A stretch of 64,000 nt of DNA from Tachypleus tridentatus (GCF_004210375.1 NW_027467782.1:32415771-32479770); one strand, 5' to 3'. Numbered from the stretch's first letter, positions 42,991-56,811 are shown. A program made the numbers and translations. Notes: generated by a model from the letters alone, not told the origin.

Positions 42991-45900
42991 GAGGAGAGAA
43001 AAACGATTCGACCTTCCTAGGTCATCCTATATTTTATTATCTGTTAAATGGGGTACCGTTTATTGAAAAAATAAGCTTTAAACTCCATTTCTTAAAACTG
43101 TATCTATAAATTATATCAATAAAAAAAGATATAATCAAATCTTCAGGTTTAGTCCTAGTGAAAGTCGGGCTCTTGTTATACGAAAAGTATTTAATATTCA
43201 TTTCTATGGAAAAACAAACGCTTGTTGTTTGTATCATAGTTACTTTTAAAATTATCCGAATTTAGAATGCTAAAGTGAGAATTTTTTTATAGTTTTTTCT
43301 TAATAGAGACATTTCATAAATAGTGACACACTGTATTTATTATTTCGGTCAAATAGACACAGATATGCACGTTATGTCGTTTATATAATAGTGAGATTAG
43401 AAAATATAACTTAATTAATTGTTTATATTGGATTTACCTAAAATATATATCCTGAATGTTATATAATGCTGCAATTGTTAATATGTAGCGTAAAATATCT
43501 TATATATTCCACATTCACTATTTAAAGCAAAACAAAAATAATACATTATTTCTACCTAAATAACTAAAATACATTGCTGAAATAACAATTATTTTATCAA
43601 AACTAAAATATATCGAAAGTTAATTACTAAAAAAAAAAAAAATCTTCATATTTTAAATGGAACGATTTTAATGAAGACTACATGATATTTGGTGTTGGTT
43701 AAAGTTGTTTGATGTAGATGGTTTCTTTAAGTATGAATTCCAGATCAGTGTCATCTCTACAAAGAATATTTATATTTTATCGTTCGTGTCTTGTTTCTTC
43801 ACTATGTTAGCGTATAAACGAAAAGCATGTGTCACCGAACATTTCTGTGTGTTTTCATGAACAATCCCGTATTTTATTAGTTCTTACTACTAGATGGCGT
43901 TCGGCTTTCTCAGTACATCAGGCCATGCAGTTTTCTTGGGTGAAAATATGGACAAGCCCTGAACAAAGAAAAATTTGGATGTCTTTAGTCAGAAGAATTC
44001 CCTTCTGTATGATATGGGGTTAAACTTAATCTGGAACTAAAACATAATTTGTGAGTTATAAAAAGCGGTTACCTATCACCATATTGATCTGTATTTTTAT
44101 CCTATTTTTAACTTAACTGTTTTTTTTTATCCAACACCAACTTGTAAGCACCTTTCACATGTTGTGTGCACACCCACATATCATATTTTAAACTTTAAGT
44201 AAAACATAATTACAAATGTATACTAACAGTTTTATTCATAAATACTTTAGACTTTATAATTATGAATCATTCATTCAGTGTATGTCAAGAATTAAAACCA
44301 ATCCAGACTTTCATGTTTGTTTAAATGTGAACGAGTTTCTCCAGTAGACAACCAACCTATTGATTTTGACTCCAAATCCCAAATCCTATGATTGTAGTTG
44401 TTAACTAATTATCATTTCTTCACATACTAATTACTCATGTCTTGTTTTTCGTACAATTTTCTTAGTGGTTTACTTTCTGCAATCTTTTATCTTACCTTTT
44501 ATGATATTACAGAATTTGACCTGAACAACGACCACGACTTGTGAGTAACTTTCAGATGTAGAGTGCACACGTTTATATTAAATATTAAACTGTAAGTAAG
44601 AAATAATTCTAAGTCTGTATGAACAGTTTTACTCAGAAATACTTTGTAATTTATAATTTTGACATCCATTGAGTGTTAAGTAACAAAGAAAAGGAAATCC
44701 AATCCAGATTGGACAGAGAACGTTATCTACTACATTTTATACAACATACTGTGAACCGTGGTGTCCGTTCATCTGTCTCCTGTTTATGTTGAGAATGAAA
44801 AGCTACACCAACGTGTTATGAATTAATAACACTGATTCACACATCAACATGTGACGTAACGGTATGTTATTGTTGAGTGGTTCTTAACATGACTGAAATA
44901 CTCAGTCATTACTTCTTGTAGTTGTTGGTATAAGGAATATAGGTTCAGAAAGTTTGATTAATAACAACAAAATATACCAATCATTCAAATTAATATAGAA
45001 TTTTGTCTAATGAACAATTAATTTTATGTTTAAGGACATTAAAGTCATTTGTTGAAACACTACACACAAAGAGATAAAGAGAACTTTAAAACGGATTGTT
45101 TGAAAAATTCTGTTTCGTATTCTATCTGAGATGTTTACCAACTTTAGGTTCCAGTTACATACAGGTAATTTGAACACATTTAATCCTAGCATTTCGTTAC
45201 CATTATATCACAAATATTACGCTTTATATATTTTAATATAATTCATTCCCCATATGGTACAGCACTTATTGTACAGAGTTACAACGTTAAAATCATGGTT
45301 TAAATTATTCTCAGTTAACAGATAGCCAGATATGGCTTTACTACAGAAATAACACACACATAATATAATTTAATTTTATTTAATGTTATACTTGGAAAAA
45401 TGTTTATTTCACAATATATTTTTCAACAAATTATTGACTAATATTTTTATTCAGATATTTTGTACTCGATATAAAGTTAATAGTCGTGATTATATTTAAA
45501 TATTGATTTCAGATATTATTACATTATTATTTGTCCTGTAAAAGGTTGAGTTTTGTTTACATAGTTGTATTCATAGTTAATGGTTTGTTTTGATTTACAG
45601 AATTCTACCAAATATACTGCAGCATAATTATCTGAGATAACTTGAAATTACTGGTTCAAGTGTTAATGGAAACTATAAGAAGAAACGAAGGAGAAAAGAT
45701 ATTTCTGTTTGTCTGCCACATTAATTGGTTGAATTCAGAGTATTAGAAATGTTTGATTGACAGACACAAACTTTATTTTGGAAGGACAATGTAATAAGAT
45801 TCGCAAAATGTTTTGTTAGGCATCGTTTTAAAAATATTTAAAACTATATACTCATAGAAGATTATACCAGATTATTGTACATAGTCTAAAATATCTAGTT

Positions 45901-46479
45901 TCATACTATTTTTGATAGAATATATTTTTGTTCTCACATAACAGCTATTATTGTTCAGTGCAGCCTTCAATATGCGAAAATATTTTTGGTTCTTAAAGGC
46001 TTGAAATTCTCATCTACCGCACGTTTAAACAATGGTTCATCTGCGTTGTAGCATGTAAATAAACAAGCACAACGCTTCACTGAAACATACTCTACTATCA
46101 AAGCTGGAAGCTGGCTTCCTATTTACTGTAGAACACAGTCTTCAAAGTTGCAGAAAAGAAGTACCAGAAGTGAGAGTAAAGTATCTATCGGAAATATATT
46201 TTCAGTGTAAGAAAACATCAACTTTGACTCAATATCTTACCTAAAAATAACAGGAATCACATTGAGAAGCTCATATTGACTTGGTGGAGGAACCTAGATG
46301 AGCAGTCCTCGGAAAGTGTCCACAAGATGCCCTCAGGTGTGACTTCTCTTCTTGGAGGAACGCACTTGTGGGATAACGTGTAAATAACTAGGTACACTAT
46401 TTTCCTATCTTGAAAGTACGGGTCACGACGCTGGGTGTAAAATGACATTTTTTAACTGTAGATATCCGGGCTGATCCAC

Positions 46480-47000
46480 TGATCCACCTTCTTTCCCATG
46501 TTGGGGAGGGACATCTTAGCAGATACAGTACATATAAAGTTGTCCATATTTTTTTCCCATGGTAGAGTGGGGAACATCTTAATAAACACAATACATATAA
46601 ATTAGTCCACCTTCTATCCCATGGTAGAGTGGGGAGCATCTTAGTAAACACAATACATATAGATTAGTCCACCTTCTTTCCCATGGTAGAGTGGGAGCAT
46701 CTTAGTAAACACAATACATATAAGATTAGTTTACCTTCTTTCCCATGGTAGAGTGGGGAGCATCTTAGTAAACACAATACATATAAATTAGTCCACCTTC
46801 TTTCCCATGATTGGGTGGGAGCATTCTTCTCAACGCGATACATCAAAACGGGTTCACCTCTTTTCCTATGATAGGGTGGGAAACATCCGAGCTAAAACAT
46901 TACATCTAAAGTGGTCCACCCTCTTTCCCATGATTGGGTGGGGGCATCCTAGCCAACACAATACATCTAAACTGGTCCACCTCCTTTCCATACCAGATCT
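46480..47000. repeat. 62-bp minisatellite, uninterrupted (copy B)
   Basis: About eight units with the same sequence and right-edge variants as in copy A. This is the empty-site counterpart of the Penelope-like insertion. Confidence 0.9.
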
Positions 47001-47449
47001 CCAAAGAACCAGCCTGCAGGAGATGGTATGAATGGAGTTTCTCGGCCGACTGGTATATTCATTGGCTGCTACAGCTCCTTCTAAAACAAGATAAACCTTT
47101 TAACACAGTTGAGATGTCTTCTCTGTTCGTTTGCCTTAGAGATTTTTTCTCTTTAGACAATTGCCATCTTGGCTCATGAGATTTCTCATAGTTCAGCATG
47201 TGTCTTCCAACAATCTTAGAAAAACTTCCTTCCTATTTTCTCGTTCTCTCTGTGGTATTTAAAATTTGTTTTGTAGATTTACTAGTTTTTTAATAACAGA
47301 GATTTGCTTTTGTTTCTCGAATTACATTTTTTTTTTCTATTTATTAACGTAGAAGTCCATATCACTATTTCTCTATCCTTTGTGAGAGAAGAATGTTTAC
47401 ACATAAGTTAAATTTCAACAGTGGCGAGGAGATGAAAGTTACGTATTGA

Positions 47450-47810
47450 TGACGTGACAGCCACTTTTCATATATTAGTGAACACCGTTATGTAGTCTGT
47501 AACTTTATTCACATCTATTTGACGTGACAGCTACTTTTCATATATTAGTGAACACCATTATGTAGCCTGCAACTTCATTCACATATATTTGACATTACAG
47601 TCACTTTTCATATATTAGTGTACACCATCATGTGAGTCTGTAACTTCATTCACATCTGTTTGACGTGACAGCCACTTTTCATATATTAGTGAACACCATT
47701 ATGTAGCCTGCAACTTCATTCACATATATTTGGACATGACAGTCACTTTTATATATTAGTGAACACCATTATGTAGCCTGCAACTTTATTCACATATATT
47801 TGACACTCTT
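47450..47810. repeat. ~70-bp tandem repeat, 5 units
   Basis: gacagccacttttcatatat and taacttcattcacatctatt recur at about 70-bp spacing. Copy A (26525-26600) has one unit. Confidence 0.9.
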
Positions 47811-50729
47811 TCATCCCTTCGATGTCAATAGGAAATTCAGCAGAAGGTCAGCTTGTTTGTTTACGTTCATCTACTTCTAAGGCTATGTGAACTTCCCACT
47901 GAGGACAGTATTCAACCATCCTCTCATTATGTGGGCTTAATTTCTCATGTATATTCCATTCCAGGTCTTTTTTCCCTCTTTCACAATCCCGTTTGTATAA
48001 ATCTAATCCTGATGTATTATTTGTTTTTCATCAGTTACTTACATCTGCATACATACTGATTTCCTTTTACACCAACTACATTTCCAGGACTATATGTCTG
48101 GTCCTCGTAGTCTTACTGATTCACTGATTAAGAATTATAGTTATTTTTACATGCACTATCTAGATTCACAAACTGTGGTATAAATTTTGAATTTTGGAAA
48201 GCTGACCCATTTATTCAGTTCAACTGCCCAGTACACAATTACCCTGTCTTTTCCTGAACCTTCTTTGTTTGCCTTCTTGCACTTTACGTCTTCATTTCAT
48301 GTCAGAAGTACTTCATAGAGATGCTGTTCCCTTTGGAATGATTCTCATGTATTTGAAGCGATTAATTTGAAAACAGATCATTTGTATCATGATCTGCCTA
48401 TCAAATAGCCGCTTCACTCACAAGTTTTCTGATGCGTATGTGTTCATTTGGGTAATTACGACTTATTTTTCTTTAATAATGAAATTTCATGAGTGGAGCA
48501 GTATAGAGGGAGCTATTAAACAATAACATCATTATCCATTAATAAGAATTACGTGAGTTCAGATTGAAGTTGCCTAAAACTAGTGTCACGCAGATACTCA
48601 AGGCAGATGTTCACAGAAGATATAATATCTGTGTGAAATGGTAAGCGTCTAATGGAAACACATTTTCATGTAAGAAAATGTTAACTTTTTTCCAAAACCA
48701 GATGTCTTCTGAACTAACCAGTTGGAGATAATAAAATGGGGTTTCAATCTTCATCTCTACATTTGACACAATAGTTTTATGATGTGTTAAAATTTTTCCT
48801 TCTTGTTTTTTACTTTAACGTTTTTCATGCTGTTTATTACTGTTTTATTTTGTACAGTTATTAAGTAATTGTAGTTTCAAAATTCACTTCATTTAAACAC
48901 GAATCTTAAATTTCGTGTTACTGTTCATACACTTTTCACCTGGGATATTTTTCAACACATTTCTCAATCGGTCTGAATTTTCTTTCTTTTCGTTTAGATT
49001 GATGCAGTCTTAATCTGTCTACTAGTGAAGTAATTTCTTTACTGGAGGTAATAGCTGTAATGGAAGTCCTTATGCCTTTGAGTTACACTCACTTTCACAT
49101 CTGTTACTGAGTATAACAGAATCAATGGAACCTGGTATCCATTACTCAATACCTATAAGATCCTACAGTGTGTTCTTTCAATACCCAAGTGTTCTGATAG
49201 TTATCTAATCAGTGAAATACTCAACCTCTGTACACATTTACCACCCATCTCAGAAAGAACAGTCATAACTTTTTGGTCTCCAATACCACATCGTTTTGCT
49301 TAGATAGTAAATTAATTCTATTTAGTTAGACCAAGTTACTTATATATGTTTCCTTCTCAAGGTTTTATACGTCACTCAGTCCACATCTGTCTGTCCTTTG
49401 ATAACACATTTATGGCCAGCTCAAACTTAATTTCCAGTCCTTATCCTTCACAAAATACCCCTCTTAGTACTTCCCTTAAATATCACTCATTCATCAGACT
49501 CGGTGTCAAATTATCATTCCACTATCACCACTCTCCGGTTTCAAACGTGGCTTTTGGATTAACTGTACATGTAGCTTATTTACTTTTCATTTCTATATAT
49601 CATTTTTCCTATACTATACTACACTAGAGAATGTTATAACTGTACAATCTCCTGCTGGTTAGTTTGTGGTAAAACTGGTTTTAGAAAAGTACTGGACCAA
49701 CCAAATAGTATTAGTTGGTTAAGACACCCTGTCATATCTTTTTCAAAGGTTGATTCCAAGGTGGTCTGGTATAGAAAGGAGACAGACTGGTCTAGATGCA
49801 CTGTGTTGGCTAGGCCATGGGAAAAGTGGACCAACCATCATATCTACAACTAAGGATGCCATCCTCTTTTTTGACACCCAGTTTAGTGAAACGTACTGTC
49901 AACGTGGGCGAAGACTGTATCTGGTTATGAGCGTTGTCCCACATGTGTTTTCCTCTGGGTTGGGATGTTGCACTCCAATAGAGATGCATTTGGACACTTT
50001 CCGAAGGGTGCTCATCACTGTTTCCTCAACCAAGTCAGTGTGAGTTTAGGTAAGATATCGACTCACACTTCTGGTACTTCTTTTCTGGGAAGCGGCTGCG
50101 ACAGTAGAAGTAGTCACGTTCCTGTTGAAACCTTGGATAGGTGGAACTAGTGTCGGCAGAAACTGAACAGTAAAGCCATCTTATGAGAAGTGGTATCTAT
50201 CGGAAATATATTTACGGTGTATTAGAAATATTAAGTTTTCATAAATTCACAATCAACGTACAATAACTTTTTTTTAAAGAAATATAGACACTACAGATGA
50301 AAAGCAAAGCTGAAAATTGACATTACCAAAACTGTATTCAAATTTTATGTGTGTAATCTAGTGTATATATAAATAACTATAGATAAACGTATTTATTGGT
50401 CCTTCTGTTTGTAATTTCAAAAGTAGAATTATTTGGTTTTCTTTATACAAAATACTTACCGTCATAACTTATCAGTATGTTTAACCTGTAAAGGCAGATC
50501 ACAGATATAATGACACATTTAAATGATATAACAGTAATATCTGATTCCATGTAGTCCAAAACATCAATTATGCTAAGGATATTGTTGAAACATGTTATTC
50601 AGAAGAGATTCAAAGAGACTATATCCACATGTTCAGATTATTTATTGATACGAATAATTGAAATCATGTATATGTTTTGCAACAAAATTTTATCAAAACT
50701 GTTGGTATGTTGTATTAATAAAATTATAA

Positions 50730-51147
50730 TTACTACAATTATCCAGTTTTGTAACATTAATTTTAGTTACTGTAATCCTACAGTTTTATAATATTACTTT
50801 TAATTACTACAATTATCCAGTTTTGTAATACTTTAATGCACTGGGCTTCATCATTTGTGGTGAGTGCAACACAGATAATCTTTTGTAAAAGTTTGTGCTT
50901 AAAGACAACTAAATAAAGTGTAATATTATTATTATTATTTTATAAATAATTGAAAATTGTGTTAATTTTGCTCGTGAAATCTACCGATTTTAATGTTAAT
51001 TTTATCTTCTTAAATCCTTTTATTATTTTAAACTTATGGAACCTTCCAGTTTTATTACACTATTTTTGTTTTATAACACTATTTGTGTAATTGTGTTAAA
51101 ATACTACAATTTATCTGCATGTGCTACGATCACGTGTTTCAACATCT
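50730..51147. other. AT-rich non-coding DNA with local repeats
   Basis: Short repeated motif tactacaattatccagttttg at 50732-50755 and 50806-50829. No gene. Confidence 0.35.
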
Positions 51148-51159
51148 ACCTGCGTTACT

Positions 51160-51393
51160 TGTTTGTTTTGGAATTTCGCACAAAGCTACTCGAGGGCTAT
51201 CTGTGCTAACCGTCCCTGATTTAGTAGTGTAAGACTAGAGGGAAGGCAGCTAGTCATCACCACCCACCGCCAACTCTTGGGGCACTCTTTTACCAACGAA
51301 TAGTGGGATTGACCGTCACATTATACGCCCCACGGATGGGAGGGCGAGCATGATTACGAGTCACACGCCTTACGTACTTGGCCATGCCAGGCC
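51160..51393 (-). repeat. Main-family SINE lacking its B box
   Basis: It is flanked by the 12-bp duplication ACCTGCGTTACT (51148-51159 and 51394-51405). An internal deletion joins gcgagcatg to attacgagtc, removing the B-box part of the tRNA-like head. Confidence 0.9.
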
Positions 51394-51529
51394 ACCTGCG
51401 TTACTGAAAACACTGAACTGTTTTTTAACTTTTCAAAGAGGAAAATGAATTGTAAGTATTAGGTTAAGAAAATGAGACATTTATTATCCTAGTTCCGAAG
51501 TTTAATTTTGCTAAAGAAAAATTATATAT

Positions 51530-51765
51530 ATTTGTTCTTTTTTTAGTTTTGCGCAACGAATATCTAAGAGATCCGTCTCTAATTCAGCAGTGTAAAACTA
51601 CGCATCACTACCTACCGCCAACTTTTGGACTACTCTTTTACCGACGAAAAGTGAGATTGACCGTTAAATTATAATGCCTTCACGGTTGAAAGGGCAAGCA
51701 TATTTTAGGTGATGGAGATTTGGATCACGAGTCGAGCGCATTAAATACCCGGCTATATGGGGCGT
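51530..51765 (-). repeat. Degraded main-family SINE
   Basis: Body pieces (tctaattcagcagtgtaaaa, ctaccgccaacttttgg, actcttttaccgacgaa) and an eroded head (gatttggatcacgagtcg). Confidence 0.6.
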
Positions 51766-51968
51766 GATTATATGTTATTGTTAGAGAATTATATCTAAGT
51801 CCAATATAATATTTTCATAGTTTTGTTTTAGTAAGAGAAATGTTCATCAAAAAATTTGTTTAAGAAATAAAACGAAAAAAAATGTATTGTGAGAAAAATG
51901 TAACATTATGAGAAGCGGTTAAACGAATGTTTATTTTTGTTTTTCTAATGATTGGCAACCAAAGAAGT

Positions 51969-52243
51969 TTGTTTGTTTGTTTATCTTTTTGGAATTTCGC
52001 ACAAAGCTACTCGAGGGCTATCTGTGCTAGCCGTCCCTAATTTAGCAGTGTAAGACTAGAGGGAAGGCAGCTAGTCATCACCACTCACCGCCAACTAGTG
52101 GGCTACTCTTTTACCAACGAATAGTGGGGTTGAACGCACATTATAACGCCCCACGGCTGAAAGGGCGAGCATGTTTGGCGCGACTCGGATGCGAACCCGC
52201 GACCCTCAGTCGCACGCCTTAATGCGCTTGGCCATGCCGGGCC
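51969..52243 (-). repeat. tRNA-derived SINE (main family), full length
   Basis: It is flanked by the 11-bp duplication ACCAAAGAAGT (51958-51968 and 52244-52254). The head ends at ggccatgccgggcc. A few bases are missing next to the B box (gaccctcagtcgcacg). Confidence 0.92.
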
Positions 52244-52459
52244 ACCAAAGAAGTAAATTACTATTAACGAAAGTGTTTTATGTATTTTTATCAAACGAAA
52301 ACAAATATTATTATATTATATATTATTTCTCATATTACACTGATTTTCTATATTTTGTATGAATACAAAGTTATTAAAAGTAAAGCTACTGGCCGCTGTT
52401 TTAATTTTAAAAGTCCCAGTAGTTCAGCGGATAACCACTACACAATGATCAATCTAAGA

Positions 52460-52735
52460 AATAGGCTAACCAACCAACTTCTCAAAAAAACATAACAGTT
52501 GTTTACATCTGAACTAGTAATTTAGGAGAGTTTTTAACGAGTTTTAGTTATGAAAAACAGTTTCCCTCTATCTTATCTGGTACACCTCAGATCTGATTCA
52601 CTATTTCCCACAATAGAACAGCGGTATGTTTGAAAACTCACAACGTTAGGAACCGGGTTTTGATACCAGTTGTGGGTACAACACAACCCATTGTGTAGGT
52701 TTGTGCTTACTAAAACAACAAATAATTTTAAACTA
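52460..52735 (+). repeat. Dispersed ~275-bp repeat, copy 1, with tRNA-like SINE relic
   Basis: It matches 59565-59870 (accaacttctca, gttgtttacatctgaactag, cagtttccctct, aggaaccgg, gataccagttgt). The right half (52600-52735) resembles the third tRNA-like SINE family (cagcggtatgtttg, gggttttgatacc, ttgtgtaggtttgtgctta). Confidence 0.65.
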
Positions 52736-53419
52736 CTGACCAGTAGTACTGTTCCCTCACACACACGCTAAATGAATTGAATGTCATTCTTTAAACGTAC
52801 CTAATCGCAATATGCCAAGCGTGATTTTGAGTATGATAAAATTAGTAAAAGCATATTTCTTTATTTGCAAAAGTTTTGCTTAAAGCCCTAATGCATTCTA
52901 TGATTTACAGTGTCTTCAGCTGTGGAGTGCAGTTTCGACTTTTCTGAGCTCGACTGCAAGGCTTGGGTCACTGAAAGTGTTTTAAACATAATCTATTACA
53001 TAACACACGCGACAATAATTTAAAAGTACTCAGAAAGTAATTTAACAAATTACTGGACTAGCTATTACATTTTAGTAATTTTATATAGAAAGAAATTATT
53101 CTGATGGTTTATTTACAGTTTTTTTGTTCTTCTTTTTTAATGTTGTTGCTAACTTGAGTTGAAAAATATGTAATAATCATAAGTTGCATGAACCACGTTT
53201 GTGGTTTATAATAGGAATCGCTACATTTGTTCTTTGTTATTTAATATTGTTCCGCCAGCCTATGGCAAAACTGGCTGTGAATATTGTAACAAAACCTGGA
53301 CAGTATTACTAAACGCATCATTACAAATTGCGTAAGGTACTTTTTAACTTTATCTGATTACGTATCAAATTACACCTACACAGAATAACGGTTGACACCC
53401 AGTCATTATAATTTGAGCT
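52736..53419. other. Non-coding DNA, one possible exon-like patch
   Basis: At about 52920-52978 an acceptor-like gtgtcttcag is followed by a frame reading VECSFDFSELDCKAWVTES. This faintly recalls the start of a MAM domain, but the donor is weak and nothing supports it nearby. Confidence 0.2.
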
Positions 53420-53690
53420 CCACATGACCATGTAGTTAGGGCGCTCGAGTCGCTATTTGAGGATCGCGGATTCGAATAACCGTCATACTAAACTTGCTCA
53501 TCCTTTCAGCCCTGGGGACGTTATATGCAAAGGTCAATCTCACTATTCGTTGGTGAAAGAGTAGCCCAACAGTTGGCGGTGGGTGATGATGATTAGCTGC
53601 ATTTTCTCTAATCTTATACTGCTAAATTAGGGACGGCTAGTACAGACAGCCCTCGTGTAGCTTTGCCCGAAATTCAAAACAAACATTTTT
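53420..53690 (+). repeat. Main-family SINE, diverged
   Basis: Head with aggatcgcggattcgaata (B box), body gttggcggtgggtgatgatg, and tail gcccgaaattcaaaacaaac. Confidence 0.8.
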
Positions 53691-54490
53691 AATGTAGTGT
53701 GTACTTTGTGTGGAGCCTCATAATTTATTACATGTATATAGCTGTTTTCAAGCCGTGGATGTAATTTAATGTTTATATGTCAGCACTGACACATGTAGCA
53801 TTGTGATTATTACAACTCGTGTATCATTTGTTTGTGTATTGTTCCTCCTATTTACGACACTGAAGATCACAGTTATTTTTTACCAATGCACGATTGATTT
53901 CGGCCTTATTATAGAAACGTCTAAGTTGTCTCCCCGACAGAATTTATTAAACCGTACATAGCACTAAGCTCAGTTTCGAACATCGGATCGGCAGTCACGG
54001 TGGTGGCTGATGGTAAGTGTCGAATTGTAGCCAACATTACGTGACTGCAGATGGAGTAACCATGCTTGAAGAAGTGACAATGGTAAAAATAACAGCGATT
54101 CTGAAGGAAAGTGAGACATGCATTTTATATATGTATATTTTATTTCAAGAATATTTAGTTTCAGATAAAGTGTATAAAGTGACACAACCCAAACAAAGGA
54201 GGTAAATATTTATTAATTCAATTCATAAATATTAATTAACACATTTTGAACCTTGTGTCACGTTAAAGGACATCTGAACTGTGACCTGTCTGGCTCTGAC
54301 TATCGGAGAGTCAGATGAAGAAATATAACATGGATAAGAAATATTAAAACTATATATCTTATTACAACACATTGTCTTATATTTACATTAAATATATAAC
54401 TATAGTAGCTATGGATATTTTAAAATCATATATATAACATTTGGTATGTGCATCACGATACAACACACTGTTGGTGCATGAGATATCAAT
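53691..54490. other. Non-coding DNA
   Basis: Overlapping short frames on both strands at 53970-54205 are not convincing. TA-rich patches lie at 54350-54440. Confidence 0.3.
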
Positions 54491-54499
54491 TACATCCAG

Positions 54500-54715
54500 T
54501 CTCCATGAACCAATCTAAATAGTACTCTTGCCATTAGACAGATTTATGTCCATGATGGACCAATATAAATAGTACACTTGCCATGAGATAGGTTTATGTC
54601 CATCATGGACCAATATAAATAGTACACTTGCCTTGAGACAGGTTTATGTCCATGATGGACCAATCTAAAAGTACACTTGCCATTAGACAGGTTTATGTCC
54701 ATCATGGATATATGT
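54500..54715. repeat. 50-bp tandem repeat, about 4 units
   Basis: ggtttatgtccatgatggac followed by caatataaatagtacacttg recurs at 54541, 54591, 54641 and 54690. Confidence 0.9.
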
Positions 54716-54991
54716 GAATATAAAACGATTATCAAAATTAATATTGAGATGTGGGATACAGATTTTCATCAAATTACAGAAAGAAGTTAAACAGCTTAAA
54801 ATGAAAATACGTGACAAAAATAAACAAATTAAAGGTTCGAGTGAAAATAGGGATTTGTAGCTGAAATTAAACACTTTTAAACTTTCCCTCTAGTTTCTGT
54901 ATAACTCTTCGGGTTTTTTTAATTAAACAGTTTTTAATAATCATGTGTATAATGACATACAACTGTCTTGTAAGATAATGTTGCATTATTA

Positions 54992-55270
54992 CAGGGCCTG
55001 GCATGGCCTAGCGCGTTAAGGCGTGCGCTTCGTAATCTGAGGGTCGCGGGTTCGCGCCCGAGTCGCGCCAAAGGATGCTCACCCTCCCAGCCGTGGGGGC
55101 GTTATAATGTGACGGTCAATCCCATTATTCGTTGGTAAAAGAATAGATCAAGAGTTGGCGGTGGGTGGTGATGACTAGCTGCCTTCCCTCTAGTCTTACA
55201 CTGCTAAATTAGGGACGGCTAGCACAGATAGCCCTCGAGTTGCTTTGTGCGAAATTCCAAAACAAACAAA
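54992..55270 (+). repeat. tRNA-derived SINE (main family), full length
   Basis: Flanked by the 9-bp duplication GCATTATTA (54983-54991 and 55271-55279). Head gggcctggcatggcctagcg, B box gggttcgcgcc, intact body and tail. Confidence 0.92.
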
Positions 55271-55279
55271 GCATTATTA

Positions 55280-55990
55280 ACAATAAGGATGACTTACTTT
55301 TAGAATAAACTTAATAAAACGAAAGAGTAATTTTAGTAAACCATCAAAAACCTTTTGTTGTGATTTTTTAATATGAATATATCGAAAAAATATGAATAAA
55401 TTATATGTTTCATATATTTAAAAGAAATTGATTGTATACATACAGTGAGGAATAAAGTGCTTTTGTCCTCTAGCTTCAGTGGGTAGGTATAAAGTTATGA
55501 GTAGAGGACAAGTAGACGTTCCTATTGACACGTTGTAGAACCTAAAACGTGGCACGTAATGACAATACTTTTGTTAACAGAAACACTCTAACGTAAACGA
55601 GAATTGACGGATGTTCAGAATCGATGCGACAAGCAACGTGCTTTCACTGCAGCAAAACCCACGAGTCCTTATCAGTGGCGACAGTTTTTCTTTTCTGGAT
55701 TATTTGACCTTACAAGTACTTTAAACAGTAATGTTAATTAGGAAAACAAGTGTCCATTACTGTACATTAGGAAGTTGGTCCGTTCTTACTCATCTATTAA
55801 TACACACTTGAAGAATTTTAATTAAGTCATTTCTTTTCTATGTGTGTAAAACATTGTAAAATGTGCTGTCTGATACCGTAATATTTAAATAATACGATGG
55901 AAAATTTACTGAGGCGCATAAGAAGTAAACCTGTGTAAGTCATTCATATAGAGCAACTGTGTAAAAAATAATATTCTGAGTCACTCCAGC
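55280..55990. other. Non-coding DNA
   Basis: Nothing is recognisable apart from A/T-rich tracts. Confidence 0.3.
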
Positions 55991-55994
55991 ACTA

Positions 55995-56210
55995 TCTCCT
56001 CTGGCCATCCTTAATACGGAGACAGACTTCAGGGAAGGTAGTCAGTATCACATACCGCCCATCTGTGAGCTACTCTAATCGATTATTGTGATTCGAATCT
56101 CATTCTTATAACGGATCCACGGGCTCAAAGGTCAGAGCACAAATTTCTTTGGCGGTAACGTGACTCGAACCACAGAACCTCGGATCTACAGTCCGGCATA
56201 ACAAAGTTTG
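55995..56210 (-). repeat. Degraded main-family SINE
   Basis: Pieces cagggaaggtagtcagtatc, accgcccatctgtgagctac, gattgtgattcgaatctca-like and the head gtgactcgaaccacagaacc are in the expected reversed order. Confidence 0.5.
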
Positions 56211-56802
56211 CCTAATAACGTATTTTACACCTGCTAAAAGTTTATAAGGTGTCCTCGTTACATTCATACACGTTCTAATTATAAAACATTCAATTAGGTT
56301 TAACCGTCTAACTATATTCTTATATGATTGTAAATCAGCGCCTTCTCATTGTGTTTTATAAAATCTTCACGACCTGGGTAGGAGCAACTTGAATTATTGG
56401 TGTCTTGAATAGTCGCACAAACCTGAACACTGTTTCTAAAATAGGGCTGAAAGAAGGCGGCAGCGAGTGAACATCACCCATCAAGTTTAAATAAAATAAT
56501 GTGATTTAACAGCACCTCCCACCCCAGTAGTAATCCCAAAATCTTATAACTCAAAATTTGGTTTCGATACACATAGTTGTCGTAGCACAGATAACATATT
56601 ATTTAGCTGCTTTGCTTAACAACAACCATTCAAACAAAACTGTCGCTTTTAAAAATCATTCACGACTCAAAGTACGAAGCCCGATCTTGCGCAACGGGAC
56701 AGAAACATTGGATCCTTCAATTCAAATTCCGATACTCAAACCACTCGGTCACTCACAGTCAGCAAAAGGAAAACGTCACCTCGAGAATGAATTGAAATTT
56801 TA
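56211..56802. other. Non-coding DNA
   Basis: A plus frame at 56558-56812 ends at the SINE target site and shows no domain. I take it as chance. Confidence 0.3.
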
Positions 56803-56811
56803 TCGTAGTTA

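Larger units (their letters stand above)
39718..43024. repeat. Paralogous unit U7
   Basis: It is collinear with U3 (10941-13016) from about 40105 on, with U1 in 39720-40100, and with 20880-21170 in 40840-41100. It keeps about 0.7 kb lost from U3 and has gained a composite SINE (41114-41428) and a minisatellite (42798-42990). It joins duplicon B at 43025-43028. Confidence 0.72.
43028..50729. repeat. Segmental duplication, copy B (about 7.7 kb)
   Basis: It is collinear with 20718-29515 and differs by scattered substitutions and small indels. It lacks the Penelope-like insertion and keeps an unbroken 62-bp minisatellite. It starts in the middle of a repeat unit, so its left edge is a rearrangement point. 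It holds the damaged exon-like block near 44515, a degraded second-family SINE (45246-45355) and the same inverted arms (46150-46480 and about 49660-50210). Confidence 0.93.

Noticed and set aside
54017-54205. Overlapping frames on both strands near a possible donor
   Set aside because: Low-complexity V/T/M content, no acceptor and no recognisable domain.
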